From NCBI RefSeq assembly GCF_017356015.1, contig NZ_JAFIQV010000011.1, positions 1 through 64,000 of the forward strand: a stretch of DNA of 64,000 nucleotides, in the 5' to 3' direction. The translations under genes and the position numbers were made by a program. Within the stretch, counting starts at the first letter, position 1, and every line of letters starts with the position of its first letter. Below are positions 9,338 to 18,121 of this stretch, piece by piece. Below the pieces are notes generated by a model, which had not been told where the DNA came from, searched no databases, and was given only the letters and a program-made list of their open reading frames with translations. This DNA comes from Azospirillum sp. SYSU D00513. Lineage in GTDB: Bacteria > Pseudomonadota > Alphaproteobacteria > Azospirillales > Azospirillaceae.

Positions 9338-9678
9338 CGCGCTTGGCGGAAGCAGCCCGCCCCCGCTTGGCCGCCGCATCCCGTTCAGGATCAGGCTTCG
9401 GCTGAAGATGACGGTCTCGCGGAGTTCCAGCCGCAGCCGCGGATGGCCTTGCGGACCTCAACGTTCGGACAGTGCCAGCTTGGCGCCGAGGCCGACGAAG
9501 GCCGCAGCGAAGGTCCGGCGCATCCATGTCAGCACGCGGGGCCGCGAGACGGTTTGGTGCGTTTGGGCCTCTTTCTCAAAGACGCGGGTTGTGGTGCAAT
9601 CGGTCATTCCGATGCGTCACGTCGCGAATCCGCGGCAAGGAAACCGTTCTGATGGAGCGGACGGTGGGGAAGGTCCGA
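9338..9678. other. Spacer with gene remnant
   Basis: No intact gene is seen between the Cas2-like gene and mntA. The stretch includes a decayed C-terminal piece of a LysE-family transporter on the minus strand (9458-9553). The remainder has no recognisable content, although the frame below it on the minus strand reads into an Arg/Ala-rich tail. Confidence 0.5.
9458..9553 (-). pseudogene. C-terminal remnant of a LysE-family translocator
   Basis: Read on the minus strand, this frame ends SRPRVLTWMRRTFAAAF then VGLGAKLALSER and a TGA stop. That ending closely matches the last transmembrane helix and terminal LALSER of LysE/RhtB amino-acid exporters. The upstream residues (CTTTRVFEKEAQ...) do not look like LysE, and there is no room for the other five helices. 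Only about 31 residues survive, so this is a truncated relic. It shows that a former gene was interrupted or deleted when the islet formed. Confidence 0.5.
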
Positions 9679-9969
9679 ATGAAGCCATCGACCGCTTTGG
9701 AGCATAAACGCCAAGCCGTGCTCGACGCGGTTGGCCGGTCTCGTGCGGTAAACCCGCGGGTCTTCGGCTCCGTGGCGCATGGCACCGATCACGAGGGCGG
9801 CGACCTCGATTTGCTGGTCGATCCGCTGCCCGGAGCGACCCTGTTCGATCTGGGAGAGCTTCAGGTCGAGCTGGAGGAGTTGCTGGGTGTTCCGGTCGAT
9901 CTCCTGACGCCCGGTGACCTGCCCACGCGGTTCCGTGATCAAGTGTTGGCGGAAGCACGCCCGTTGTGA
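9679..9969 (+). CDS. mntA: MntA-type nucleotidyltransferase antitoxin
   Basis: This 96-aa minimal nucleotidyltransferase has the motif GSVAHG followed by DLDLLVD (G-S-x9-D-x-D), the metal and nucleotide site of MNT proteins. It precedes a HEPN-domain gene, the standard order of MntA/HepT toxin-antitoxin pairs, in which the MNT protein adenylylates a Tyr of the toxin. The ATG at 9679 follows GGGGAAGG at ideal spacing; an ATG at 9652 would add nine residues. The stop TGA overlaps the toxin ATG. Confidence 0.87.
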   Translation: MKPSTALEHKRQAVLDAVGRSRAVNPRVFGSVAHGTDHEGGDLDLLVDPLPGATLFDLGELQVELEELLGVPVDLLTPGDLPTRFRDQVLAEARPL

Positions 9970-10334
9970 TGGGCACCCGGCTGACCGACTATTTGGATCA
10001 TCTCCAGCAAGCGGCCGCCGATGCCTGCCGCTACGTCGAGGGCATGAGCCGGGACGACTTTCTTGCCGACAAGCGCACGCAACAGGCGGTCATCTTCAAC
10101 TTGGTCATCATCGGCGAGGCAGCGACAAAGCTGCTGAAGTTGCATGAGGATTTCTTGAACCGCCATCCTGCGGTTCCATGGCGCGGTATGAAGGGAATGC
10201 GCAACCGCATCGCGCACGGCTACTTCGAGATCAACCTCGATGTCGTCTGGGACACCGTGAAGGACGGCTTGCCCGATCTGCTGTCGCGATTGCCGGCCAT
10301 CAGGGAAGACGCTGAACGCGACGCCGCGGACTGA
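9969..10334 (+). CDS. hepT: HepT-type HEPN toxin (DUF86)
   Basis: The 121-aa helical HEPN protein is the predicted RNase toxin of the pair. It carries RNRIAHGY near residue 80, which fits the R-x4-H-x-Y motif: Arg and His form the RNase site and the Tyr is the residue modified by the MNT antitoxin in characterised HepT systems. All key residues are present, so the module looks intact. The start overlaps the mntA stop (TGATG), indicating tight coupling. It is convergent with der. Confidence 0.87.
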   Translation: MGTRLTDYLDHLQQAAADACRYVEGMSRDDFLADKRTQQAVIFNLVIIGEAATKLLKLHEDFLNRHPAVPWRGMKGMRNRIAHGYFEINLDVVWDTVKDGLPDLLSRLPAIREDAERDAAD

Positions 10335-10351
10335 TCAAGACATGCTGGGGA

Positions 10352-10381
10352 AACCGGCTGTCGAACGGAAAACAGCCGGTT
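10352..10381. terminator. Hairpin between hepT and der
   Basis: A perfect 10-bp stem (AACCGGCTGT / ACAGCCGGTT) with a 10-base loop lies between the convergent hepT and der stops. It can serve both strands; neither side has a long T-run. Confidence 0.55.
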
Positions 10382-10391
10382 CCCGCCCCCA

Positions 10392-11807
10392 TCAATCGTC
10401 GGCGTAGGGGTTCTTGCCCTTGCGGAGCAGCAGCCGCACCGGCACGCCCGGCAGGTCGAAGGCGTCGCGCATGTTGGCGATCAGGTAGCGCTGATAGCTT
10501 TCCGGCAGGTCCAGAGGCTTGTTGACGAACAGGGCGAAGGTCGGCGGGCGCGTCTTCACCTGGGTCATGTAGCGGATCTTGACGCGGCGGCCCTCGACCA
10601 GGGGCGGCGGATGGTGGTCCAGCACGCCCTCGATCCAGCGGTTGAGCTGGGAGGTCGGGATGCGCCGGTTCCACTGCGCGTAGGTCTTGAGGATGGCGTC
10701 GAGCAGCGTGTCGAGCTTCTGCCCCTTGAGGGCGGAGATGGTCACGACGCTGACGCCCTTGACCTGCGCGAGCTGCGACTCGAGCTTGTCCTCGATCTGC
10801 TTGAGCGCCATGGCGCGGTCGTCCACCGCGTCCCACTTGTTCACGGCGATCACCAGCGAGCGGCCCTCGTCCACCACCATGCGGGCGATGGTCAGGTCCT
10901 GCTTGTCGAGGATCTGCTCGGCATCGACCACCAGCACGACGACGTTCGCCAGGCGGATGACACGCAGGCCGTCGGCGACCGCCAGCTTCTCCACCTTGTC
11001 GTCCACGCGGGCGCGGCGGCGCATGCCGGCGGTGTCCACGAGGCGGAACTTGCGGTCGCGCCAGGTCCAGTCCACGGCGATGGCGTCGCGCGTCATGCCG
11101 GCCTCCGGGCCGGTCAGCACGCGCTCCTCGCCCACGAGGCTGTTGAGCAGGGTGGACTTGCCGGCGTTCGGACGGCCGACGATCGCGATCTGGATGGGCT
11201 TGGCGCGCTCGGATTCCGGTTCCGGCTGGTCGCCGATGGGCAGCGCCGCGATCTCGGGCGGCAGCTCCTCGGCCGCGTCGGCACCGCCGTCGCCTTCCGC
11301 GGGAGCATAGGGCATCAGCGCCTGCACGAGGTCGGCCATGCCCTCGCCATGCTCGGCGGACAGGGCGATGGGCTCGCCCAGCCCAAGCTCGAAGGCCTCG
11401 TAGAGGCCTGGCATGCCGGCCTTCCCCTCCGCCTTGTTGGCGACGAGGATGACAGGGGTCTTGCCCTTGCGCAGCATCGCCGCGAAATGGCGGTCGAGCG
11501 GGGTGATGCCGGCGCGCGCGTCCACGATGAACAGGGCGACGTCGGCGCGCTCCAGCGCGCGCTGAGTCTGGCGGCGCATGCGCGCCTCCAGGCTGTCGTC
11601 GGTCACGTCCTCCAGGCCGGCGGTGTCCACCACCGTGAAGGACAGGCCGCCGACATGGCCGGGCGCGCTGCGCCAGTCGCGCGTCACGCCGGGCGTGTCG
11701 TCGACGATGGCCAGCTTCTTGCCGGCGAGACGGTTGAACAGGGTCGACTTGCCCACGTTGGGGCGGCCGACGAGAACGACTGTGAAAGTACCGGAATCAG
11801 ACGACAT
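10392..11807 (-). CDS. der: Ribosome biogenesis GTPase Der
   Basis: This 471-aa essential GTPase acts in 50S assembly and has two tandem G domains. The first has [13 protein letters not shown] and NKAE; the second has [23 protein letters not shown] and NKWD. A KH-like domain follows, with [22 protein letters not shown] split over its core. The linker between the G domains is acidic. The ATG at 11807 gives the family length; the frame extends to a TTG at 11846, which would overlap the bamB end and is not needed. It is the third gene of a yfgM-bamB-der operon. Confidence 0.95.
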   Translation of the reverse strand: MSSDSGTFTVVLVGRPNVGKSTLFNRLAGKKLAIVDDTPGVTRDWRSAPGHVGGLSFTVVDTAGLEDVTDDSLEARMRRQTQRALERADVALFIVDARAGITPLDRHFAAMLRKGKTPVILVANKAEGKAGMPGLYEAFELGLGEPIALSAEHGEGMADLVQALMPYAPAEGDGGADAAEELPPEIAALPIGDQPEPESERAKPIQIAIVGRPNAGKSTLLNSLVGEERVLTGPEAGMTRDAIAVDWTWRDRKFRLVDTAGMRRRARVDDKVEKLAVADGLRVIRLANVVVLVVDAEQILDKQDLTIARMVVDEGRSLVIAVNKWDAVDDRAMALKQIEDKLESQLAQVKGVSVVTISALKGQKLDTLLDAILKTYAQWNRRIPTSQLNRWIEGVLDHHPPPLVEGRRVKIRYMTQVKTRPPTFALFVNKPLDLPESYQRYLIANMRDAFDLPGVPVRLLLRKGKNPYADD

Positions 11808-11829
11808 GGGGCCAGAGGCCTCCCGTGAA

Positions 11830-13173
11830 TCAGCGGAAGGCGACAAGCGTTCCGCTGTCGCTCAATACATATAGGGTGTTGTTCGCGACAATGGGAGGCA
11901 AGTAGGTCCCCGACGGAAGCGGATAACGCCCGGCGACCGAGCCGTTGGCCGGCGACAGGGCGAGCATCTGCCCGTGCGACCCCGTCACCCAGAGGCGTCC
12001 GCCCGCCAGCACCGGCCCGGACCAGACGATCGGGCCGTCCCGGTCCTCCGGATCCTCGAAGCGGTCGAGCGCCGCGATCCAGCGCACGCGTCCGGCCTCG
12101 CGGGTCAGCGCCACCACCTCGGCGTTGTTGGTCAGGACGAACAAGAAATCACCGGCCGACCAGGGAGTCTGCGTGCCGCCGATGTCGGCCTCCCAGATAC
12201 GGGCGCCGATCCGCTCGTCCACCGCGATCATGCGGTCGCCGTGGCTGATGGCGAAGACGCGGCCCCGGTCGATCACGGGCAGCCCGCGGATGTCCGCGAG
12301 GTTGCTGAGGGCACCACCGCGCCGGACCGAGGCGAGGTTTTCCTGCCAGGCGACGCGGCCGTTCTCCGGCCGCAGCCCGTACAGCTCGCCCGAGGAATAG
12401 GCGGCCACGACCAGCGTGCCCGTCACGGCCGGGCTGGAGGTGCCGAGGATGCCGGCGGCCTCCAGGATGCCCTGGTGCGTCCAGATCTCGGTGCCGTCAT
12501 CGACCGACAGGGCGACGAGCTGGTTGTCGAGCGTCACGACATAGACGCGCCCGTCCATCACCGTCGGTGCGCCGCGCACCGGCCCGGCCACGCGCTTGCG
12601 CCAGATCACGCGGCCGTCGGCGGGCGACAGGGCCAGCACCTCGCCATAGCCGGTCGAGGCGAAGATCCTGCCGCCGGCGAAGGCGACACCGCCGCCGGTC
12701 GCCCGGCCGCGCTCGCCGTCCGGCCGGGTGTCGATGCGCCACAGGGAGCGGCCGCCGGCAGCGTCGAGCGCGGCGACGTGGGACTCCGCGTCCATCGCAT
12801 AGACGCGCCCCTCCGCCACGACGGGCAGGGAGATCAGCATGCGCGCGCTGCTGGAGCCGGTGCCCACGTCGCTGCGCCATGCCTCACGGGGGCTGGCACC
12901 GAGCTGCGGGTGCTGCAGCGAGTGTTCCGGATTCCCGCCGGCCTGCGCCCATTCGGCGTTGGTCTCCGCCGGCGGCACGGTCACCGCGACGTCGGCGATC
13001 CGCGGGTCGGCCTGCAGCTCGCCGCGTCCGCTCAGGACGGACACGCGCTGGCCGGGAAGCGGCGGCTCCGGCGCGTTGCCGAACCAGCCATCGACGGTGT
13101 CGCACCCGCCGAGCGTCAGGGCAAGCAGGGGGGCGTACAACAGGGCGCTGCGGACGGGGGAAGTGCGGGTCAT
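11830..13173 (-). CDS. bamB: Outer membrane assembly lipoprotein BamB
   Basis: The 447-aa PQQ-repeat beta-propeller protein belongs to the BAM complex, which inserts outer-membrane proteins. The N-terminus is a lipoprotein signal with lipobox LGGC near residue 21. Repeats follow with the blade pattern VYALD-x-GR-x-W (for example [20 protein letters not shown] and [13 protein letters not shown]). The ATG at 13173 overlaps the stop of the YfgM-like gene (TGATG). Homologues in several alphaproteobacteria are annotated only as PQQ-binding-like proteins, but the operon with der supports BamB. Confidence 0.92.
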   Translation of the reverse strand: MTRTSPVRSALLYAPLLALTLGGCDTVDGWFGNAPEPPLPGQRVSVLSGRGELQADPRIADVAVTVPPAETNAEWAQAGGNPEHSLQHPQLGASPREAWRSDVGTGSSSARMLISLPVVAEGRVYAMDAESHVAALDAAGGRSLWRIDTRPDGERGRATGGGVAFAGGRIFASTGYGEVLALSPADGRVIWRKRVAGPVRGAPTVMDGRVYVVTLDNQLVALSVDDGTEIWTHQGILEAAGILGTSSPAVTGTLVVAAYSSGELYGLRPENGRVAWQENLASVRRGGALSNLADIRGLPVIDRGRVFAISHGDRMIAVDERIGARIWEADIGGTQTPWSAGDFLFVLTNNAEVVALTREAGRVRWIAALDRFEDPEDRDGPIVWSGPVLAGGRLWVTGSHGQMLALSPANGSVAGRYPLPSGTYLPPIVANNTLYVLSDSGTLVAFR

Positions 13174-13817
13174 CAGGTCTTGCCGTAAAGGGCGGCGAGG
13201 TCGGCCGCGCGCGAGCGCACGCCGGCCGGGGCCTGCGTGTCGTCCGCCAGTTGCTGGAAGAGAGTGCCGGCGCGCGCCGTGTCCCCGGCCCGCGCGGCGA
13301 GCAGGCCGGTCAGCTCCCGCGCCGAGAAGCGCCAAGGGCTGCCCTCCTCCGCCAGCGGCTGGAGGCGCGACTGGAGCTGGGCCGGATCGCCGGTCTCGAG
13401 CTGGTGCATCACCGACAGGAGCGTGGCCGCGTTGCGGTAGGCGATGTCCACCGCGGCGTCCCCGGCGATCTGGTCGTAGGCGGCGGCGGCCTCGGCCGCC
13501 TTGCCGTCGCGGGCCAGCAGCGCCGCGGCGTTGAACCGGGCGAGAGCCGCCATGTCCGGAGCCGCCGTGCCCGCATAGCCCGTCAGCGCTTCCACGCCCT
13601 GGGCCGGCCCCTGCGCCGACTTGGAAATGGCGGAAACGAGGGCGGCAGTCGATTCCTGGCGCTGGGCCAGGTCGCGGCTTTCCCAGACCTTGTAGCCGGC
13701 GGTCGCGGCGACGGCCAGGACGAGCACGCCGATCATGACGCCGCCATAGCGCTTGAACAGGCGCTCCATCCGGTCGCGGCGGATATCCTCGTCGACTTCG
13801 CGGAAAATGTCGCTCAT
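13173..13817 (-). CDS. YfgM-like tetratricopeptide protein
   Basis: This 214-aa protein has a short cytoplasmic N-terminus (MSDIFREVDEDIRRDRM), one transmembrane helix near residues 26-45 (GVMIGVLVLAVAATAGYKVW) and a periplasmic helical TPR-like region. The layout and the opening residues match YfgM/DUF2133, a periplasmic chaperone partner associated with the SecYEG translocon in E. coli. The gene order yfgM-bamB-der is conserved across Proteobacteria. The ATG at 13817 places the helix correctly; the frame upstream to 13931 is not family-like. Confidence 0.85.
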   Translation of the reverse strand: MSDIFREVDEDIRRDRMERLFKRYGGVMIGVLVLAVAATAGYKVWESRDLAQRQESTAALVSAISKSAQGPAQGVEALTGYAGTAAPDMAALARFNAAALLARDGKAAEAAAAYDQIAGDAAVDIAYRNAATLLSVMHQLETGDPAQLQSRLQPLAEEGSPWRFSARELTGLLAARAGDTARAGTLFQQLADDTQAPAGVRSRAADLAALYGKT

Positions 13818-14290
13818 GGCCTCGATCTGGCATCCGGTTGCGGCAGCCCTTTCCGGTCCCGTTGAGAGGGGCCGTACAGGACGAACCGATGCAGGGCCGC
13901 CGGCTCGCCCGGGACCTTGCGGAAGAATCAAAGGGCCGGATAGCAGAGGCTACCGCTCGCGGTCAAGGCGCAACGCTTTCGATCGGCGGCACGAGGCCCG
14001 AATGGGCCGGTTCGGCGGGGTGCTGGCGCGCCATTCCATGGAGCGGCCCAGGGCGGGGATGCGGCCGGCGGGTTCCGCCCGACTCCCGCGCCTTGCGGCG
14101 TGGCGGGACGAATCGCGTGCCGGAGCTCGCGAGCCGCCTCCCTGCGCGGCTCAAAGAGCAGGACTCGCGCTCGGCGATAATCCGGCCGGGGCCGGAAACG
14201 GCCGAGGCCGCGAACGCACCGGGGGATCGGTGCGTTCGCGGCCTCGTCGGTCACCAAGTAAGGTGCGAGCCTGGGGTGGCTCCGTCGCGA
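13818..14290. other. Intergenic region between yfgM-like and luxR genes
   Basis: About 470 bases hold no convincing gene. Minus-strand frames here (such as 13928-14257) are Arg/Pro-rich with no ribosome site. The right part contains the strong terminator at 14203-14246. The promoter of the yfgM-bamB-der operon should lie just left of it. Confidence 0.6.
14203..14246 (-). terminator. Long hairpin terminator after luxR gene
   Basis: A perfect 18-bp stem (14203-14220 with 14229-14246) has an 8-base loop and starts 45 bases past the stop of the minus-strand response regulator gene. The T-run is poor, but the stem is far too long to be chance. Confidence 0.75.
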
Positions 14291-14941
14291 TCAGGAAGCC
14301 ATCGCGGCGGCGGCGATGACGGCCTGGGTCCGGTTCTTCACGCCGAGCGACTTGAAGATCGCCGTGACGTGGATCTTCACCGTGCCTTCGGACAGGCCCA
14401 GCTCATAAGCGATCTGCTTGTTGGACTTGCCGGCGCGCAGGCACTCCAGCACTTCGCGCTGGCGTTGCGTCAGGCCGTAGCTGCCGCCGTTGCGCTCGGT
14501 CAGCTCCATCGCGCGGCGGCGCGGTGCGGCATCGGCGGCGGTGCCGAAGCTGAGGGCGCCGGGCGGAAGATAGATGCCGCCGGAGAAGACGAGGTTCAGC
14601 GCCCCCATCATCACCTTGACGCTGCTGGATTTCGGAATGTAGCCGGTGGCGCCGTGGTCCAGGGCGCCGCGGATGTCGCTCAGCGCCTCGGAAGCCGAGA
14701 TCACCACCACTGGAACGCCGGGCTGCAGGCTCTGGACCTCGCGCAGCCCTTCGAAACCGGGCCAGCCCGGCATGTGGAGGTCCATCAGCACGACGTCAAA
14801 GCCGGTGCCGCTGCGGCACTGCTCGACGACCTCGCCGAACGTGCCCGCCTCGACAAAAACCGCGTCGGCGTGCAGCTGCTCGAGCAAACGCCGCAGGCCT
14901 TCCCGGAACAGCAGATGGTCGTCACCGATCAGGATCTTCAT
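14291..14941 (-). CDS. LuxR/NarL-family response regulator
   Basis: The 216-aa protein has an N-terminal receiver (residues 1-120) and a C-terminal LuxR-type helix-turn-helix (~150-210). The receiver has the acidic pair in IGDDHLLF, the phosphoacceptor Asp in VVLMDLHMPG, and Lys in GYIPKSS. The DNA-binding part reads LTQRQREVLECL through SNKQIAYELGLSEGTVKIH. It is a full-length, apparently functional regulator with no histidine kinase gene beside it. It is the first of three LuxR-type regulators in 3 kb. The target genes are unknown. Confidence 0.92.
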   Translation of the reverse strand: MKILIGDDHLLFREGLRRLLEQLHADAVFVEAGTFGEVVEQCRSGTGFDVVLMDLHMPGWPGFEGLREVQSLQPGVPVVVISASEALSDIRGALDHGATGYIPKSSSVKVMMGALNLVFSGGIYLPPGALSFGTAADAAPRRRAMELTERNGGSYGLTQRQREVLECLRAGKSNKQIAYELGLSEGTVKIHVTAIFKSLGVKNRTQAVIAAAAMAS

Positions 14942-15622
14942 GTTTCCTGTCCACCTTCGTTATGCCGGCCCTGCCGGACCTTTGCTTCGTCTCTCGGCTT
15001 GGCGCCTTCCGCATCCGGGTATTGTTCAGCCCCGAAAACGTATTAGACAGGTACCACATTGGTTATTGATCCCGTATACGGACAAGCGCCATAGGTCCTT
15101 TGCCGCCGGAAAACTCCACCTTCGACAAGCGATTTGCGATCGAACGCGAGTCCTTCGGACGAAGGTCATAGGTGCAAAAAGTCATCGGACCAACCGATTC
15201 CATCCCGGAAAATCGCGCCTATTTTTATCAAAATACAGGCCATCGCCGAACCCGCCCCCGCGGCGTCATCGAAGCCCCCCATTCCGCCACCACTTCGGTA
15301 TAGGTCAGCTACCCGGAAGCGGTGGGATGTACTTACCTTCACATAGGCAGCACTGCATAAGTGTTATCGTTCAGAGCTCCCCTGTCTCCGAACAGATGCT
15401 CTTGGAGATGTTGAATGATAGTCCATCGTTTGATTTACCTAGGGGCCGGCAAATAATAAGATGATTATCGACCTGTCAAGTTACTTTGCAATTTTGACGA
15501 GATGCCGGGGACTTTTGATGAATCGCTCAACCACCACCGCCGGTCAAGGCGCGGACAACCAACGCACGCGGCGACAGCGCCCTCACGGGGCGGGCCAAGA
15601 TGCCTCCAACAAGAGCTGACCC
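14942..15622. other. AT-richer divergent regulatory region
   Basis: About 680 bases separate two divergent LuxR-type genes and are clearly less GC-rich than the surroundings. A short frame at 15327-15464 is described separately. No other gene is convincing. Such length suggests complex promoters or residual foreign DNA; no operator could be assigned. Confidence 0.6.
15327..15464 (+). pseudogene. Possible truncated receiver-domain fragment
   Basis: This 45-codon frame begins MYLPSHRQHC, then ISVIVQSSPVSEQMLL and EMLNDSPSFDL, and then stops. The pattern of a hydrophobic strand, a turn, then LL-x-ML-x-DSPSF resembles the first strand and helix of the neighbouring response regulators. It could be the remnant of a fourth regulator cut short by a stop codon. 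A GGTGGG site precedes the ATG. A chance frame cannot be excluded. Confidence 0.25.
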
Positions 15623-16363
15623 ATGCACATGACCCATGAGTACGCCCATGAGAAAGCATCCCACCCGACCCGCAACGCGGTGACAGCAATGCACGTCTGC
15701 CTGATTCTCGACAATAGCGCGCTGACCGACACCGTCGTTCAGCAGCTCGAACGCGCGGGCCGCCACCGCCTGACGGTGCTTCACGACCTGTCCGAGCTGA
15801 CGCAGAGCACGCTGACCCCCGACGCGATCCTGATCGGGCTTCAGCAGTTCACCGCGCTTCGCGAGAACGAACCGATGGTCTATCTGCGGCTGTCGCGGCG
15901 CTCCCGCATCGTCGTCGTCCTGTCGTCGCGCGAACTGCTGGACGCGGCGCATATCCTCGCCTTCGCCGACGCTTGGGTGTTCGAGGATCTGAACGTCGAC
16001 CGGATCAACGAGCTGCTGGACCTCGGGCTCGAGGGGCACTGCCTCATGCCGAAGCAGTTCCTGTCGCGCCTCGGCGTCGACGAGATCCGTCTGACCTTGT
16101 TGCCGAGGCTGTCGGAACCGGAGTTCGAAACCCTGCGCCTGCTGGGCCAGGGGCTGAACAACCGGACGATCGCCAACCAGCTCGACCTGTCCGAGGCGGT
16201 GATCAAGTCGATGGTCCGCAGCGTCCTGTCGAAGCTGCACTTCCGCAACCGCACCGAGGCCGGCGTGTTCGCGGCGCGCCAGCAGGGCGCGCTACTCTCC
16301 GCCCGCAGCGGCATCACGCCGCCGCAGATGCATGTAGCGGCCGGCCATCGGCCGAACGCCTGA
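15623..16363 (+). CDS. Atypical LuxR-type regulator with degenerate receiver
   Basis: The 246-aa protein has a C-terminal LuxR-type HTH (LSEPEFETLRLL through NNRTIANQLDLSEAVIKSM). The N-terminal half folds like a receiver but lacks its chemistry. Where the acidic pair belongs it reads LILDNSA, where the phosphoacceptor Asp belongs it reads AILIGLQQF, and the conserved Lys position reads AWVFEDL. It is therefore probably not controlled by phosphorylation. Starts are possible at 15623, 15629 or 15689 (MHVCLILDN); the first is given because of the AAGAG upstream. It is convergent with the next regulator across a strong terminator. Confidence 0.82.
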   Translation: MHMTHEYAHEKASHPTRNAVTAMHVCLILDNSALTDTVVQQLERAGRHRLTVLHDLSELTQSTLTPDAILIGLQQFTALRENEPMVYLRLSRRSRIVVVLSSRELLDAAHILAFADAWVFEDLNVDRINELLDLGLEGHCLMPKQFLSRLGVDEIRLTLLPRLSEPEFETLRLLGQGLNNRTIANQLDLSEAVIKSMVRSVLSKLHFRNRTEAGVFAARQQGALLSARSGITPPQMHVAAGHRPNA

Positions 16364-16519
16364 CACCGCCAACCGGCCGGACCTTTCCGGCCGGGGCTCC
16401 CCATGCGGCCAGGCCCCATACCATCCCGGCATCCCTGACGGTTCGCAACGCCTGGCCCGCAAGGCCCTCAGCCGGTCCGGCCTCAAGGACGCGGCTCCAT
16501 CCGGCATGGCATAGGCATG

Positions 16520-16558
16520 ACGGTGGCCCCCGCTCGCATCCCGAGCGGGGGCCACCGT
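16520..16558. terminator. Strong bidirectional terminator
   Basis: A perfect 17-bp stem (16520-16536 with 16542-16558) with loop CATCC is followed on the plus strand by TCTTCG. It lies between two convergent LuxR-type genes, about 155 bases past the first. Confidence 0.8.
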
Positions 16559-16608
16559 TCTTCGCCATAATGCTTGCCAATTGATGTTTGACAGCGTTCG
16601 CTTTCAGC

Positions 16609-16633
16609 CTCCGCCGCAGGACTTGCGGCGGAG
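16609..16633 (-). terminator. Hairpin after third luxR gene
   Basis: A perfect 10-bp stem (CTCCGCCGCA / TGCGGCGGAG) with a 5-base loop sits 17 bases beyond the stop of the minus-strand regulator ending at 16651. No T-run follows. Confidence 0.55.
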
Positions 16634-16650
16634 CGAGGCCCGCCGGAAGG

Positions 16651-17331
16651 CTACTGCGCGGCCATGGCCGGCACTCCGGCCATGTCGCCGCCGACCCCGT
16701 TGTTCAGAGCCCAGATCGCGGCCTGGGTGCGGTTCGACGCGTTGATCTTGCGCAGCAGGCTCTTGAGGTGGACCTTGACGGTGGCCTCGGTGATGCTGAG
16801 ATGGTTGGCGATCATTTTGTTCGAATCGCCGTTGAGCAGGCAGCGCAGGATCTGCACCTCGCGCTGCGACAAGCCCTTGCGGGAAATCGGCATCTCCGCG
16901 CTGTTGCCGTTCACCCGCCCGCTGATCAGCAGCGCCGCCAGATGGGTCGGGAACACCTTCTCGCCGATCATCACCAGCTTCAGCGACTGCGCCAGGGCGT
17001 CCGAGGACAGATCCTTCATGAGATAGCCGTCGGCGCCGGCCTCGAGCGCGTTCGTGAGGCGGCGGGTGCACAACTCGCTCGTCAGCACGACGATGCGCGT
17101 GTCGGGAAGCTGCGCGCGCAGACGGCGCATGCCCTCCGCCTCCTCGTCGCCGCCGCTGGACAGGTCAAGCAGAATGAGTTGCGGGCTGAGGCCGTTCTCC
17201 ACCGCGCCGAGCGCCTCCCGAAGGTTGCCGGCCTCGGCGGAGATGTAAAAGGAGGATTCGCCCAGGAGACGCTTCAAGCCTTCTCTGAAAAGTTTGTTGG
17301 AGTCGATCAAAAAGGCGCGCACTGGTTCCAT
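16651..17331 (-). CDS. LuxR/NarL-family response regulator
   Basis: This 226-aa regulator has a receiver domain (first ~120 residues; IDSNKLFREGL, phosphoacceptor in LILLDLSSGG, Lys in GYLMKDLS) and a LuxR HTH (LSQREVQILRCL through SNKMIANHLSITEATVKVH). The acidic pair is reduced to a single Asp (LIDSNK), which is common in this subfamily. The ATG at 17331 follows GGGAG at ideal spacing; the frame is open upstream to 17466, but that part has no ribosome site. No cognate kinase is nearby. Confidence 0.9.
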   Translation of the reverse strand: MEPVRAFLIDSNKLFREGLKRLLGESSFYISAEAGNLREALGAVENGLSPQLILLDLSSGGDEEAEGMRRLRAQLPDTRIVVLTSELCTRRLTNALEAGADGYLMKDLSSDALAQSLKLVMIGEKVFPTHLAALLISGRVNGNSAEMPISRKGLSQREVQILRCLLNGDSNKMIANHLSITEATVKVHLKSLLRKINASNRTQAAIWALNNGVGGDMAGVPAMAAQ

Positions 17332-17824
17332 GGTCAGCTCCCGCGGTATTTTGGAAAGGGCTTCAAGACTCGTGGCGAAATCTTTCCGACATTCCGACAC
17401 CTTCGGCTTCCCAACCCCGCCCTTGCTTGGCCCCGTTGCACCGATATTTTGGGGGATCATACTCACGCGCTGTAATAAATGTCACCTCCTCCGGGAGTTA
17501 AAGGGAACATGCATTAGACATATGCGCAAAGGTTCTTTCAATTTTGGGTAATACATAAACACGTAAGCAGCAAAACAACGCCATTTCGTCTTCGATTAGG
17601 TGGTACTGTTACAATCATTGGACAAAGGTAACCTTCCTCCGCTTGCGATTAGCGGCATCGTTCAAACCTTTGAAAATGGGTTGTTGCCAACCAACGCGGG
17701 GTAGACGAGCACGGACGTGCGAATTCGCCCCTTGCGTTCATCGGCCGGAAGGCTGAGGCTCCCGCCAAAGGCTCCCATGGAAGGCGGCGCTCCGAACCTG
17801 TCGCTTTCCACCGGAGCGAAGGGC
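17332..17824. other. AT-richer intergenic region
   Basis: About 490 bases without a convincing gene lie between the third LuxR-type regulator and a small membrane-protein gene. The middle part (17480-17700) is the most AT-rich of the area and is probably the regulator's promoter and upstream control region. No repeat or operator stands out. Confidence 0.55.
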
Positions 17825-18010
17825 ATGGTGACCGGCATGACGGCGTGGCAGACGATCGGACTGGTGGTGGCGGGCTATCTCGGCCTGCTGGCGCGCAGCG
17901 CCTGGAAGCAGGGCGAGATGCGGCAGTTCCTGCGCAGCCTGCTGATCGTCGCCGGCCTTGTCGCCCTGGTGGCCGGTGCCGTGGCGGTCGCCGCCGCGCT
18001 GGATTCATGA
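17825..18010 (+). CDS. Small hypothetical membrane protein
   Basis: The predicted product has 61 aa with two hydrophobic segments: TIGLVVAGYLGLL near residues 9-21 and SLLIVAGLVALVAGAVAVAAAL near the C-terminus. The loop between them is basic (ARSAWKQGEMRQFLRS). The ATG follows GGAGCGAAGGG; a second ATG lies four codons in (17837). It is followed by a strong terminator, which supports a real transcript. No family is recognised. Confidence 0.6.
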   Translation: MVTGMTAWQTIGLVVAGYLGLLARSAWKQGEMRQFLRSLLIVAGLVALVAGAVAVAAALDS

Positions 18011-18032
18011 ACGGGCAAAACTGAACGGAAAA

Positions 18033-18074
18033 GACAGAGCCCTTCCCCGCCGGCCGGTGGGGAAGGGCTCTGTC
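18033..18074. terminator. Bidirectional terminator
   Basis: A perfect 16-bp stem (GACAGAGCCCTTCCCC and its complement) with a 10-base loop lies between the small membrane-protein gene and the convergent ATPase gene. Confidence 0.8.
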
Positions 18075-18121
18075 CTGACGCGGCGCCGATGGTCCGGGCG
18101 CCGGCTCCCGCTTGCGCGGCC

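Noticed and set aside
13928-14257. 109-aa minus-strand frame
   Set aside because: Arg/Pro/Ala-rich, overlaps a strong terminator stem and has no family resemblance.
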